From Tenebrio molitor (lineage: Eukaryota > Arthropoda > Insecta > Coleoptera > Tenebrionidae), in NCBI RefSeq assembly GCF_963966145.1, contig NC_091052.1, positions 1,860,001 to 1,924,000 on the forward strand: 64,000 bases of DNA. The letters are read 5' to 3'. The position numbers and the translations under genes are program-made. Positions 34,565-47,299 of this stretch are shown here, one piece after another; the stretch's first letter is position 1; the number at the start of each line of letters is the position of its first letter. The notes under the pieces are model-generated. The model worked only from the letters and a program-made list of their open reading frames with translations. It searched no databases and was not told the origin of the DNA.

Positions 34565-37500
34565 TTTGATCGAGCAACTAATTGAAACTCTTGCTCGGTG
34601 TGGTATTTATATAGCTAATTGAACTGAACAGAAATTTATGGAGAAGCCGATAACAACAGGGAGATAAGATTTTTCAAAAATATTTGAGAATTTACTAAGA
34701 AAGATGTACAAGTTGTAGTTTATCACAGAATTTCATCTGAAGGTCTTAATTTATGATTAATGGATAATTGGATATGCAGGATTAAAATATCACTTGCATT
34801 ACATAGAAATGTTTTGAAAAATAAAAATACAAATTAAAAACAAATCAAAAAATGATTGTCATGATGTTTTCTTTTTATTTAAAATATAAAATGATATATG
34901 TATAAAGTAATTTGGTTCAATAAAGAGAGAATATTCAATATTTCGTTACTAATTAATTTCTAAAAATATTGAATTCCTGTTAATAACAATGATTCACAAA
35001 AATTTGAAATCTAATGCTGCGATGACGACAGTTTCTCATTACTTGCAAAGCTGTAAATTTTCATAAAAACTTGATCATAATCGATACGTGAACTCTATGA
35101 CATGTACTATCTATTTATTGTTAACAATGGAATCAAGTTATATGGTTGAAGAAATATCACCACTATAAAAACGTTTATTACGTCGAATTATTTTTTATTG
35201 TTGTTATTACTTTATGGTAGATGTTATGTGTGTATGAATTATGACACTTAGTGAACATAAAACATCTATTCAAATAGTGATAGGTAAAAAATTGTAAGTC
35301 ATTTATTTAAATGACTTTTCTGCCATTTCTAACTGTTTCGTGTTTCTGTTTGTTGTTTGACACAAACGAGCTGAAACAAAAAGGATGCAACAAATAATTG
35401 AAAAAGTGCAAATTCATGTCCACCGTGTAGATTTACTATGGACTACATAAATTTTTTCTACTCCTATGTTTAACACGCCTTTTACCGCATGTTTCCATGA
35501 CGCAAAAAATGATCTTTTAAATACACCTTGACAAGATGTGACTTCGTGCGTGTTAATCATTAGGTGAAGTTAGCAACGGACTTTTTAATCGCGTCTTTTT
35601 AATAACAAAAATCATGTAAGTCATGTGACATTCAAAATGAAGTTAGTTGTCACTTGTCAATTGACGTTTATCAAGTTCGAATTTTATGTTTAAATTAACG
35701 TTGAATAAAGAAGTTGTGTGTATATTTGCATTGTTCATTTGGTCGTAGAAAAAGTAGAGTATGCAACTCGTTTTTAGACTTCTTTAGACACTCTTTTATT
35801 AAACACTCTCTCCCCTACCCACCGCTCTTGCCTAATAAAACTCGTGTCTAAAGTGCCGTTTATAGCTCTTGTTGCATAATACACTATTGTTTTATTAAAT
35901 TTAGTAGCAACAGCAGCAATTGCCAGTATTAGTGTTGGTTGTAAATACAATTTTTTCAACCGATTTATTATTGACTTGATTTTTTCATTGTTTTGAATAC
36001 TTAACAATATAATCCCTAAACTATTACTTTACTTAATGTTTGTAATAAAATTTTATTATGTCGTAAATCAAAAATGGAAAAATATAGAAAATATGAAATG
36101 ATAAAAGTTTACCTCATAAAAAATTTTACATTGTCTTTGTCATCATGCCAGTGCAAAATTTCGTATAATACCTGCGACTCTTAACTGTATTTTAGTGTAA
36201 AATCGAAAATTTATTAGAGAAAATTCAAAAACGTAATCGATAAATTGTTGAAAAATTATTTCTCAGATTTGCAATATTTAAAATTTTTGAGAGAACACTA
36301 AAACGGCTCTTTGAATGATATAAAACGGTATTCGTATTAATATTTACGTTTTTTAATAATGAAAAGAAGTATAAGTATAAGAAACGTCCATGACGAAATA
36401 TGTTAACATTTTATTATTACTTTTGGATCATCTTCAGTTATTTATTAAAATTGTTGTACAAAAAATACTTAACTGTACTTTTTTATTAAAATTATGTAGG
36501 ATTGTTTTAGAGTATGACAATATAAGAAAAAATATACTACACACGTACTAATGACTTTTACGACTTGTTTGTCATATCTGGACTTCGGCGTGTCATAAAA
36601 TTTTAGAAAACAAAAGTTATAAATCAAGGACGGTACCAATTAAGTAGATACACCAAACTACTTAATGTGTCCAAATATTATTTGTGTTGATTATTAAGAT
36701 TATTACTACCTGTCATAAAAGTAGAAAACTCTCATTTGAAATTAAAATATTTAAGAAAAACTGTTAAACCAATTTTCTTGGAGTTACGTTATGTATAATA
36801 TGATTGAGTATGCTTTGACTAGCTTCGTTCCATATTTCCACCACACTTTGCTTTATCTCGTTAAGAGTTTGAGACGTCTTCTAGCATTATCTCATAAGTG
36901 CTCAATGGGATTCAGGTCTCGACGTCTTGCTGGCCAGTTCATTACATGAACATCAATATCTTCAAAGTACTCCCCCAGTACAGTAAATTTTGGATTGTTG
37001 TGCAGTAATGCGAAATCGTCACCAATATAAGACACAAACGGAAAAATGCTGTTGTAGAATATCGTTAATGTAACGACGACTATTGAGGGAACCATTATTG
37101 CTCTCACGTGCTTTCTAGCAAATTTGAGTCAAGCTCGGCGGTGAGCTGCTTGCTAAAGCCCGTTGGCTGAGAAGTAAATCATGTTTAACAAGATGTCTTC
37201 TAACTGTTTTCATCATTACTTGAAAATGATGGATGGTTGTACGAATAAGTTGTTTTTGTAGGTTTCTTGTTGTTGTGAATCGTTATCGTAAAGCACGTAA
37301 TCTCAAAAAACGATCTTCTACGGCCCTACTCCCTAGTTTACGCATCTAATCATGAACAATACCGGGAAATTTTATGAGACCAAACAGTAACTGAATCATT
37401 CATTTGATAATGTACTCGTAATAGCTCTCACACCGTCATCGCGATTTAAATTGTGTAAACATATGCTCCATCATTAATTGACACTATCAGTGTACCAAAA

Positions 37501-39271
37501 TTTAACAAATCCTCACCTCACAATGACTTTTATTGTAGAATTCAGGATATTGGATTTATCATATTTCGCATTTTTTATGGTCCCCGATGGAAAAAGGTCT
37601 AACGAAAGAACTAAACGCATTTGTCTCACATTTGATGATTTATTTACATGCAAATTTCAAATAATTTACACAATCAGGTAATTTTAAAACGAGTGTTACG
37701 TTAATTTTATAGAGAGATGTAAATTGTCTTCTTCAACTGTACTATCAAATTATAAATGTGGTATTTTTGGTATACTATGATGTATCAAAGAAATGAAAGT
37801 GTAGAAAAAAGTTTAGGATTGCATAAAGGTTATCGTTCTATATGAGAAGTATTACGGAACCTTACGTACAATCTATAACTATAACATATAGAGATTAAGG
37901 TGTAAGTAATGTATGTACTTATCTAACAAATAAACAAATCCCATGTTGGATAAAAAAACATCCTACCACGTACAGTTCACCTGACAATCAAAATACAGCA
38001 TCACTAATGTAGTGATATATCAGATATCTGTTTTCATTTTTAAAGTTTAATATCTTTAATAGAAGAAAGAAGAAACTTATGTTAAGGGCGGTGACTGCTG
38101 ATGAAATAAGCAACAAAAATATTAGGAATGACTGGCGAAACATATACCTATGACAAATAATTGAATAGAACACAAAAATATAATACGCGTGATAAGTGAC
38201 AGTTTTATTTAATATTCTCCATATTCTTGATTTTTAATAAACATTTTCTTTCTCATTATTTTTGTTTTGTATTTTCCCGCAAAAATATCATCCGAGGGAA
38301 TGCGGCAACCAACAATACACCAAATAAGGGAGGAAAGTTTCATTGAGGAAGAACCAAGGAAGTCGAAACGTTTCAATATTGATCTTTTTTAAATCGGATA
38401 TTTTTTTTACATATTTCTAACCCCTACTTTGACACTTTGCTCATGAGATAATCAATCATTAATTGAAACGAAAGAGTAAGTGAAAATGTTTTTGTGCGAT
38501 AAAAACTTCACAGTTTTTTTGAAGAAAGAACGACCGTTGTTTTAATACTAACAGTTTTAATTGGTTTTCAGTCGAGTATTTTTTTTCGTGCTTCGTTATC
38601 ATTGGATGTGTAAACACATGGGCGGGTATGAATTTTACGGTTCAAATTATATTTAATTGTTTTGAAGAATTTGCGGAAAAAATTAAGTATAGATTTTTTT
38701 TTAAATTTGAACGAGTCTTATTGGTCCCGGTATCGGTAGTGTTATGGGTAATCACTGAGTATTTATTTAAGACATATTTACAACATTGGATATTTTTAAT
38801 AATATTTGTTTAAAACCAAAAATACACTGTTAAATAGACTCTTTTAAATAAAATTCAAATTCTTATTACCTAATTAATTAATAGGATAAGAAACTAAAGT
38901 GGAAAGTTTGTATGCAAGTTTGGACTTATTTACTGTATTACTGGTTGCCTGCAACTGATACATTACCAACGGTTACTGCTTTCAGCTGCTTTCCAAGTTT
39001 TCCTAGAATACTGAACAATAATTTTCATTTAATAAAAGAAATCTGTTTAAATGCCTCCAAAACGCTAATAAAAATCAGTTTTCATCAATTATTACTTTAT
39101 TAATTATTATTTATTTTTTGCTCTTTTAAATCTATCGTTGGCGCATGCGTATTGCGTATAATGGAAATGGCTTCTTGTTAGGCGTTCCTGTCATATGATT
39201 TGACAGTTGGTGTACCTGTCAGTTGTCGTGTTGACAGTTGTTGAGTTGAGTGCATAATCAAATTTACGAAA
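34565..39271. other. 4.7-kb gene-poor region
   Basis: The stretch between esterase D and ALIX is AT-rich and contains only short unconserved frames, apart from the Tc1 relic at 36785-37215. A 77-codon frame at 35774-36007 (minus) has no recognisable domain. The last about 100 bp before ALIX carry CTGTCAGTTGTCGTGTTGAC-like material close to the start codon and probably form its 5' untranslated region. Confidence 0.6.
36785..37215 (-). pseudogene. Tc1/mariner transposase relic
   Basis: On the minus strand the frame contains IGDDFALLHNN, then EYFEDIDVHVMNWPARRRDL, followed by NPIEHL. These correspond to the DD(x)34E catalytic core of Tc1 transposases (normally D-N-A-P-C-H and WPA-S-PDLNPIEHLW). 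The PCH triplet is lost, SPD has become RRD, and a stop replaces the Trp after NPIEHL; a shifted frame continues with SVVEIWNEASQSILN. It is a decayed copy of a Tc1 lineage different from the one at 20.3 kb. Confidence 0.8.
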
Positions 39272-42200
39272 ATGGCAGAGTTATTGTCGGTTCCGTTGAA
39301 AAAACCGTCAGAAGTTGATTTAGTGACACCTCTAAAAAATTTAATTCAATCACGATACAGTACGGCAGATAAACCGGAAGATTGTGCCGACGCGATAAAC
39401 GAGTTAGCAAAGTTGAGAAACAATGCTATTTGGAAAGTCTTTGAAAAGTATGAGAGTTCACTGGAGATTATTTATGGGTATGATTCATATTTGATTAATT
39501 TACACAATGGAAGACCCGCATATTCTGATGCGTCATTTTCAGATATTATGATCAACTTGTATCTCTAGAAACAAAAATTCCGGCACAAGAGCTACAAGTT
39601 CCATTTAAATGGAAGGATGCATTTGATAAAGGATCTATTTTTGGATCTAGGATCAGCTTAAGTATGGCCACTAAGTAGGGAGAAAACTAAATTTGTAAAT
39701 TATTCATTTTAGCCATTCCATCATTGAGCTATGAAAAAGTTTGTATTTTATTCAATGTTGCTGCTTTACAAAGTGCTGTAGCTGCTGGTCAAAGCATCGA
39801 GAATGATGATGCACTTAAATTGGCTGCTAAACTATTTCAAGTATGCTGATACAAACCTCTCAAATTTTTTTTTTATTCAATGGAATTATTTATAGCAATC
39901 ATCTGGAATCTTCAATCACTTGAAATCTACTGTAATGTTAACAATACAGCAAGACCCTACACCTGATTTAAATCCTGATGTTTTGGGAGCTTTGTCAGGC
40001 TTAATGTTGGCACAAGCACAGGAAATTTTTGTTCACAAAGCAATACATGGTAAAGATTTGTTACTTTATATTTTATAAATGAATCAGAACTAGATTGATT
40101 GATTTATTGACAGATAAATTGTAATTGAATATTATGTTTATTCAAGATAATATGAAGGATTCTATTGTGGCTAAGTTAGCTTCTCAGTGTGAAGATCTTT
40201 ATGGTGAAAGCTTGAAAGTGTTTCAAAGAGAAAATTTAAAACATATATGGGAAAAAGATTGGATTCCACTGGTAAATTTTATGTCAGGTTTTAAGTTAAA
40301 AATAATAACAATAAAATATAGATTGCAGGAAAACAAGCAGCTCTTCATGCAGTAGCTGAATATTATCAAAGTTTGGTTTGTAGAAATAGCAAGTTGATAG
40401 GTGAAGAAATTGCCAGACTAGAGCAAGCAGTTGCGCTTTTTCAAACAGCCCAACAGAGGTCAGGCAAACCATCCCTGTTTCAAGAACTGCAACACAAAGC
40501 TCAAAGAAACTTAACTGAAGTAAAAAAAGACAATGATTTTATTTACCATGAAAGAATCCCAGATATTAAGTCTGTGGATCCCATTGGTAAAGCCCAACCA
40601 GCTAAAGTGTTACCTCTACCTCAGCACATGAGTCAAAATTTTAATGATTTGTTCAGTGAGCTGGTTCCAGTTGCTGTACATCAAGCTTTAGCTGCTTATG
40701 ATGTCAGAAAAACCGAAATAGTTAATGCGGAAATTGGACGTCTCAGAGAATCTACTACTACACTTAATGGGTACTGACAATTGTATTTCATAAATCATTA
40801 TAAATGTATTTATTATGTTTGATAGAATCTTAGCTTCATTAAATTTGCCAGCGGCTATTGAAGTTATGGACGGCAGTTCAGGTCTGCCACCTTCAATCTT
40901 GGAAAAAGCGAACGCCGTTAGTCAACTGGGTGGCATCCAGGAACTGGAAAAAATGATACGAGAATTGCCTGACGCGTTAAAACGGAACCAAGACATATTG
41001 GATGAAGTATGCTGACCATTTGTTTTGACTCTAAGCGATTATTTACGTTTTCGTTATCTTAGACTGACAGGATGTTAAATGAAGAAAAGCAAGCGGACGA
41101 CTCTCTGCGTCAACAATTCAAGGAGCGTTGGACCCGAACCCCGTCCGATAAACTCAATGAAATGTTCAGATCAAACGCGACCAAGTACCGGCAAATTATT
41201 AATAACGCCGTAGAGGTATAGGTTTTTGTAGTTTTTTTAAATGTGTTACGTCAGTAGACTACATCATACGTATTAAAAAAAAATAATAGAGGGCGCTGTG
41301 GTACAAGTGACAGCATAGTGACAGATTCGCAAAGCATTTGTTTCTGTTTTACACGCTGCTGTATTATAACCGGCCTTTTCGTTCAAAGATGTAATTTGAG
41401 TAATCCCCGCAGAGTGCTGATAAACAGGCGTTTTTTTGGGGATATTATTAATCTTAGTTTTTGTCACCGAGAATTTTTCTTGTGACATTTTGGGTTTGAA
41501 GTAAAAAAACTTCTTGTTTAGATGAATTTTTTCCTTATTATTCGTTGTTTTTGTGTTTAGTGCTGTTATCGTTCTTTGTTATGTTGCGTATTGTTTAGTA
41601 TTTTTTGCATATCGTAATGAAAGTAGCACTTTTTTAATGAAAAATCGTAGTGAAAGTAGTACATACTTTTCTTCATCATTTTTCAAAGCATTTTTTTAAT
41701 TTTTCATAAATCCTTTTAGCCCAAATTTCTCAGCTTACAACAATATTTTTAAAAAATATCGTGTACAACACGTTATGAGAGTCTGTTTTTCACTCATTTG
41801 CTTGAGCTCCGCCCTCGCTAATTAAACTGCAAATTTATGAAAAAAGTATGATTTTCATACCTAGTAGAACAAATAATTATTTAGTGAAGCACCCGTTTTG
41901 TGGCGCCCTCATTGACGAAAATTGGCTCTTTCTCGGAAACATTTTCATAATGAATTTTTAATGAAGGCCGGTTATAGTACAGCAGGTCGTGGAAGAACAT
42001 GACTTCTCAGTATTTCCACAAATTTTTGCCATTTCCGTTATTTGCACCATTGTAGATGCTTTCAAAATTCCATTGAAGCATTCGCGCAGTCTTCAGGAAG
42101 AAGCTGATTTGTTGAAAGCTTTTTTTAACACATTTTAGGCCGATAAAGTTGTTCGTGAAAAATTCGAAACGCATAAAGCGGGAATTCAATTGTTGAGCCA

Positions 42201-43341
42201 ATCACCAAGTGAATTACAAGCGGCAGTGCCCCAAGGTTCATCCGGTAATGTTACGAATTCGTCAGCGGTCACCGCTTTGCGACAACTAATGGAGGAAGTG
42301 GAAACAATAAAAGCAGAAAGAGATGCAATCGAATCCGAATTGAAAGACACCAATTTCGACATGAAGTCAGTGTTCTTGTCGGCGTTAGCTAAAGATGGCG
42401 CCGTAAGTGAACCCGTATTGTCTGTGGAAAATCTCGGTCAGACGTACGGACCGCTCCAAAAGCAAGTCAAGGAAAGCGTTCAGAAACAAGAAGGATTGGT
42501 AGAGAGGATACAGGTGCGTTCCACATTTATAAGAGTCGTTTATCGATGTGGTATTTTGTAGCAAGCGCATAGTCAATTTGTTCAAGAAAGAGGCTCGACG
42601 GCTGGCGGACGTGAAAGTAAGATGTGTCAGTTGGCAGCCGCGCACGATGCGTTCAGAGATTTGTCGAATAATTTAACGGAAGGCACAAAGTTTTACAATG
42701 ATCTGACTCAGTTGTTGGTAGCTTTCCAAAATAAAGTTTCTGATTATTGCTTCGCGCGTAAAACTGAAAAGGAAGAGTTGCTTAAGGACTTGACACAAGA
42801 GTCTAGCAGACAAGCCACGTTGCCCACTCCAACTCAACCGTCGTATCATTCAGGCCCAGGTATCAGTTTTTTTCGAGTTTACGCTCAAGATCGGATTTTA
42901 ATTTGGCGAGGTAATACGTGTAAACGTTTTTATTGTTGTTAGAAGTGAAAAAAGAGGCTCCACCGAGGCCACCTCAACCGGCGCAGGCTCCAACTCCGCA
43001 AGCTCCGCCCGGAGTACCTTATCCAGTTTATGTGCAAGGAATGCCGGTGCCATATGGAGCTTCAACTTCAACTCCGTACCCGTCGTTTGTACCGCCACCG
43101 ATGCCACAAGGGTATAATCCGTATGGTACAATGCCGTACCCAAGTAATGTGAAATTCGACAATGTACGATCGTACGTTGAGAGATAATTTTTTTGTAGGT
43201 TCATATAATTATCCGGGTGGATTCCCGGCTGCTCCAGGGTACGGTCAACAACAGCAACCTCCTCCAGGAGGTTATCCACAACAGCCACCTTCTGGATATC
43301 AACAACCACCTCAAGGAGGATATCCACCAAATCCGTGGTAG
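39272..43341 (+). CDS. ALiX: ALIX (PDCD6-interacting protein), ESCRT adaptor
   Basis: About 12 exons encode some 830 residues. ALIX links ESCRT-I to ESCRT-III in multivesicular-body sorting, cytokinesis and membrane repair. The BRO1 domain (residues about 1-360) starts MAELLSVPLKKPSEVDLVTP and includes VPFKWKDAFDKGSIFG, LSYEKVCILFNVAALQS, LMLAQAQEIFVHKA, KDNDFIYHERIPD and LDPIGKA-like VDPIGKAQPAK. The V domain follows: LASLNLPAAIE, QLGGIQELEKMIRELPDAL, FKERWTRTPSDKL, FLSALAKDG, LKDLTQESSRQ. The tail is proline-rich (PPRPPQPAQAPTPQAPP, then GYPPNPW). The stop TAG follows PNPW at 43339-43341. An alternative is splicing at TG|GTAGGT into an exon after TTTTATTTTAG near 43452, giving PNPWGNC. One intron (41221-42137) is swollen by repeats. 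Upstream bases carry the likely 5' leader; no frameshift is seen. Confidence 0.95.
41605..41885. repeat. Dispersed repeat in ALIX intron
   Basis: Matches 18170-18505 in reverse complement, including ATCGTAATGAAAGTAGCACT, TTTTTCATAAATCCTTTTAG and TGTACAACACGTTATGAGAG. A flanking inverted pair (AACCGGCCTTTTCGTTC near 41367 and TGAAGGCCGGTTATAGTACA near 41962) suggests the repeat sits within a larger 0.6-kb inverted-repeat insertion in the same intron. Confidence 0.7.
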
Positions 43342-44163
43342 GTTTTAAGTTTACAAAGCTTCAGTCAGCTTTATGTTAGGTGCATACTGATCAGGTAAAT
43401 TTACTTGAGTTGAAAATATTTTAATTCAAGTAGATATGTATTTTATTTTAGGGGAAATTGTTGAATGGCCTATCTAGATACATTTTTCAATTTTTGTAAA
43501 TTTATCTGTTGATAGTGTTGTAACGATTATGTTATTAATTTTTTTATATCACAAAAATCAATTATTGTTATCTAGGTCCACCAATATTATAATTATATTA
43601 TTAAACATTTATTTCATATTCTTTATCGTAAAATAATACATATTTTTGTACTGTTCCATTTTCAGTGTTAATAAAAATTAATATTATAAATTGGAATAAA
43701 AGTAGTGCCTCTGTTAATATTTTTAATCATACATAATAAATGATTATCACTTTTATTTTTTTTTTATTTTTACCTTAATGTTTTTACACCTGTTGAAGCG
43801 GTGAAAAAAGACACTTGAATTGAGAATGTATTACATAATTGAAACATTAGTGGGACATGACAGAGTAAGATTTTTTTTATGTTACTTTGTGCGGTCAGTG
43901 TCCAACAAGAAAACCTCAACTCATTCATTTTTGACAATTATTTATTGGATAATAAAATATACCTACATTTCGTCGAGGTAATTTTTTTTCTCCACGACTA
44001 TTGATACCGGGGCATCGTTCGCGTCCCGATTTTGTTACGGGTTTTCTGCCCGCTCAATGCGTTCGCGCTTCGCGCTGCGTTTGGCCCCAACTTTCCGATA
44101 AATAACTGACGCCCGCCGAAATTCGTCCCACTTTCGTTCACGCCCTAAACGTGTTCGTTTCAT
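43342..44163. other. 3' flank of ALIX and GC-richer tract
   Basis: 43342-43900 is AT-rich 3' flank with possible polyadenylation signals (TTAATAAAAATTAA near 43668). From about 43985 to 44163 base composition becomes distinctly GC-rich (GCGTTCGCGCTTCGCGCTGC), continuous with the unidentified exons that follow. No gene is called here, but this tract may be their 3' untranslated region. Confidence 0.5.
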
Positions 44164-44575
44164 TCACTCCTCTACTCTCCTACTACAAAAAAGATTGCGG
44201 CCCCGTAAAAGCGAGCTGAACAAAAAGACGATGCTCTTATTGCTCTTCTTCGAGACGACCTGGATCTCGAGAGACGGCACCCAACCGGCTCTTTCCAGAG
44301 TCACTTCGACGTCGGTCCATAAATCTACACCGGCTCCGAAGATGGATTCGACAGTTCGACCCTTCCAAACTGGTAACACTATTAAAGAGTGAATGCATTC
44401 TTGTTGGATATTCAACGAAAGAATAAGTACCTAATATCAATTCTACGCCCCGTGTTAGATAACTCGAATCCACGGGTTGTAGGCCAATCACATCTGTCGT
44501 ATTTTCGGAACCCACGGCAGATCGCCAATCGGATGCCTTTATAAACAATAAGTCGCGCGTCGCATAGCAACCGCT
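44164..44575 (-). CDS. Unidentified two-exon coding fragment
   Basis: On the minus strand an exon from 44575 (after acceptor CTTGTTTAG) to 44431 reads GCYATRDLLFIKASDWRSAV and continues to SSYLTRGVELIL. A donor GTACTT and an acceptor CCAACAAG join it in frame to 44399, reading ECIHSLIVLPVWKGRTVESI, FGAGVDLWTDVEVTLERAGW and VPSLEIQ. It then either meets a donor at 44260 or runs on to a stop at 44164. Codon composition and GC content look like real exon, unlike the AT-rich surroundings, but I do not recognise the protein. No start codon or upstream exon is visible; the DNA beyond is a MITE and AT-rich sequence. It may be the 3' part of a gene whose earlier exons are far away, or a stranded fragment. 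Confidence 0.5.
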
Positions 44576-44646
44576 AAACAAGACAATTTGAATTGTCAGA
44601 TATTAAAAAAACAAATTAAATTAAATTTTTAGAGATTGTTTTCTTG

Positions 44647-44912
44647 TACCGAGTGACTATAAATGATTGAAAATTATTTTGTTATGTTGGTAACACATTT
44701 GAAATCTTTAGTTGGCGACATCGTTGGCATGACACACGTAATTTTTAAAATTGAAACAAACGTCAAAAAAATCTAAATCGACAATGTACTTCGTGACTTA
44801 ACCTAACCTAAATAGAAATGACTGACAGATAATGCACGACAAGACTTACTACCAACTGCATCAGTGTTGCCAATCCACTATTTTCTTTCAATCATTTATA
44901 GTCACTCGGTAT
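44647..44912. repeat. MITE with TACCGAGTGAC ends
   Basis: TACCGAGTGACTATAAATGA at the left end is the exact complement of TCATTTATAGTCACTCGGTA at the right, with weaker pairing inside (GTTGGTAACAC against GTGTTGCCAA). TA lies at both outer ends. About 266 bp and non-coding; it sits just 5' of the unidentified exons. Confidence 0.88.
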
Positions 44913-45230
44913 AATCGTCGGGGTCAATCAATTATTTGGAGTCAGGGATGACGAATTATTAGCGAACGAAGACGGTGGTTAAAAGTTCTTAGTGCAATTT
45001 CAGTTTAATTTTCTCTCATGTGAATTTTTTTATTTTGTGTACCTAAATTGTTAATCGGCAATAAACTGGTTGTTATTGTTTTCTACAAGTTTCTTTAAAT
45101 CGAGGAACCCACAGTCAGAGCAAACGTTACTTATAATATCTAGTTTTATGACATATTTACCTAATTGTAGAGGTTACATACTTGAATATTCATGAAAGGA
45201 AATTTGGGTTTAGTGGTTTACTGATTTATT
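44913..45230. other. Gene-free spacer
   Basis: AT-rich; no open frame, inverted repeat or family resemblance noted on either strand. Confidence 0.5.
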
Positions 45231-45928
45231 TTATAGTTGACTCAATTTGCAAAAAACCACTGGTCATTTGCAACTGCATTTTTTCAATATTTTGAACCAA
45301 ATAAAGGCACAAAGGGAGCAGAAAACTAGTTTGATTGAATATTTTCCATATGAGGTACCTGTGTCGAATATGGTCAGCCGGAAAATATGGCCACACCCCT
45401 TTCTTTAAAAAAGTACCTATCAGTGGGTCGACAACGGTAAGTGTACGTGTTAGATGGTCTATGTGTGTGTGATGGAGTGGCGTAGTTGTCACCCCTCACC
45501 CGCCCCGCGCTCCCGCCAGTCCGCTAATATCAGTCAAAGGCGTAGAGGGTCAAAGGAAACGTTAATCTCTGTTAGAAATTTTCAGTCCCAAGTTTTCATG
45601 AATTTCTCGTATTATAAATTAGATTGTACTGTAAAATATTCATTGCATTTTAGTTAGTAGTAACCCTAGATGACATACCTATGCATATTTTCTGTCTTTT
45701 TTTTAATAACTTAGGTTATGGTAAATTTAACACTATAAACAGATGGCTGAAAATATGGCCACACCTATCAAAAATAATTAAGTTTATTTGATGAAAATCT
45801 CAGAATGTGCCATTATTAATTTCTAATGCATTATCCCACCTCCACCCGGCGGCACGGCAATTTTGCCGGAGTACATACACAATTACGGATATTACTATCA
45901 AGTAATAGTGCAGTGCTTATCAACATAA

Positions 45929-46369
45929 TTACCGGCGTCTCGCCTCCGCATTTTGACTTTGTTGTGTATTATCTTCTGTGTCAATGTTAAGGAACTTCCT
46001 CACGATGTGACATGAGTATAATAATATACCTTTTTGAATTTCAACTACCAATGTGTTATCTAAATCCAGAATTTTTAAATTTTTAAAAAGAGATTGCGGT
46101 ACTATTCCCGTTGCTGAAATTACAAGTGGTAAAATCGAAATTTTTTCTAAACACCAAAGATTTCTCATTGCAACGGACAGCTCTAAATATTTATTAATTT
46201 TTGTGTTATATGTCTGTGTTATATTATGTGAATTTGGAACAGCTATATCTAAAAGATATGCTTGCTTTTGTTGTTTATTTAAAATTATAATGTCTGGTCT
46301 GTTATGCTTAATATGAATGTCAGTTAAAATTGTTCTATCAAAATATAACTTGTAACTGTCATTTTCCAA
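45929..46369 (-). pseudogene. Non-LTR retrotransposon endonuclease fragment
   Basis: A 146-codon frame reads KLYFDRTILTDIHIKHNRPD, then QKQAYLLDIAVPNSHNITQT, KISILPLVISATGIVPQSLF. The RPD followed about 13 residues later by D (in LLDIAVP) is the restriction-enzyme-like endonuclease signature of R2/CRE-type non-LTR retrotransposons, and the downstream ISATGIVPQSL block is typical of the same C-terminal region. No reverse transcriptase precedes it, so it is a 5'-truncated copy, usual for these elements. The frame is undamaged over its length. Confidence 0.75.
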
Positions 46370-46399
46370 ACAACTTTCTGGTGTATAACTATAATATTA

Positions 46400-46720
46400 A
46401 TGTTAAACTAATAAATATTTTTTCTATTATTGATTCAAAAAATTGAAATTCACGCATAGTTATCGGTGCCTGAAGTGGGTCATTTTCTAACGTGTATTTC
46501 TTTTTGCATTGTTAGTAAGATCGAAACCATAGAAACCATACAAAACAGTGTGTGAAATGCGATTTCACGCACACGACTATTTCTGTGTTTCACTTCACGC
46601 ACTGTATTTTATTAGTTACCTAGCAACATGGTCACTGCATTGAAACTTCAGAGTTCCTTCAAAAATTTGAATTTTTAATTTAAATTTTTTGAATCAATTA
46701 TAGAAAAAATATTGTTTATA
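46400..46720. repeat. Inverted-repeat block with TTCACGCA motifs
   Basis: AATATTTTTTCTATTATTGA near 46408 pairs with TCAATTATAGAAAAAATATT near 46696. Between and after them TTCACGCAC-type motifs recur (46565, 46592, 46818). It has the shape of a 320-bp MITE; no coding content. Confidence 0.7.
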
Positions 46721-46909
46721 TTTCGTGCGTGAAGATGTTTTTGTGCATTCAAAGGCTTATACTGCCTCGACCTTCGTCTCGGCGTAAAAGACCTTTTCAT
46801 GCACAAAAAACACTCTCTTCACGCACTTAATATAAAAATAACTATTTTGTTTAAAGTTGATTTTTAAGTTTGTATTTTTGGTAATTTCATTTGTAGATTT
46901 TAACTATTA

Positions 46910-47299
46910 TACAGGGTGTTTGAAAATTGCTAGTACAAAAAAAAAACTGTGGCATCTAGAAGCCCTAAGAAATCCAAAAAAACAATTTTTAATTTTTTTA
47001 AACAAAAGGGATAAAGTAACCCTATCCCAGCATATTTTACGCCTCAGGCGGGGCAGTATTTTTTAAACCTTGGTAACCAAGCGTGATAATGAAGGACTAT
47101 ACAACAATATGAAAAATAAATATTTTTTTGCAAGATTTTGGCAACTAACAATGGTACTAACAATTTTAACCCAATTTTTAGTAATTTTTATCTCGAAAAC
47201 TAGGGGACTTTTATTAAATTTTTTTTTTGCCAATGACTTAAACTCACCATCACCAATTACCAGTATTTTTTTGTACTAGCAATTTTCAAACACCCTGTA
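46910..47299. repeat. TACAGGGTG MITE, family D
   Basis: TACAGGGTGTTTGAAAATTG pairs with CAATTTTCAAACACCCTGTA; the arms extend through GCTAGTACAAAAAAA. About 390 bp. Interior frames (46857-47066, 47070-47279) are AT-rich and not recognisable. Confidence 0.9.

Noticed and set aside
35774..36007. 77-codon minus-strand frame in the gene-poor region
   Set aside because: No recognisable family, no splice or start context; too short to call without expression evidence.
42898..43330. Antisense frames opposite the ALIX proline-rich tail
   Set aside because: They mirror the low-complexity Pro/Gln/Gly codons of ALIX and have no independent support.
44237..44581. 114-codon frame reading through the intron of the unidentified fragment
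   Set aside because: The first 50 codons are real exon, but reading on without splicing shifts into a low-quality sequence; the spliced frame is more coherent.
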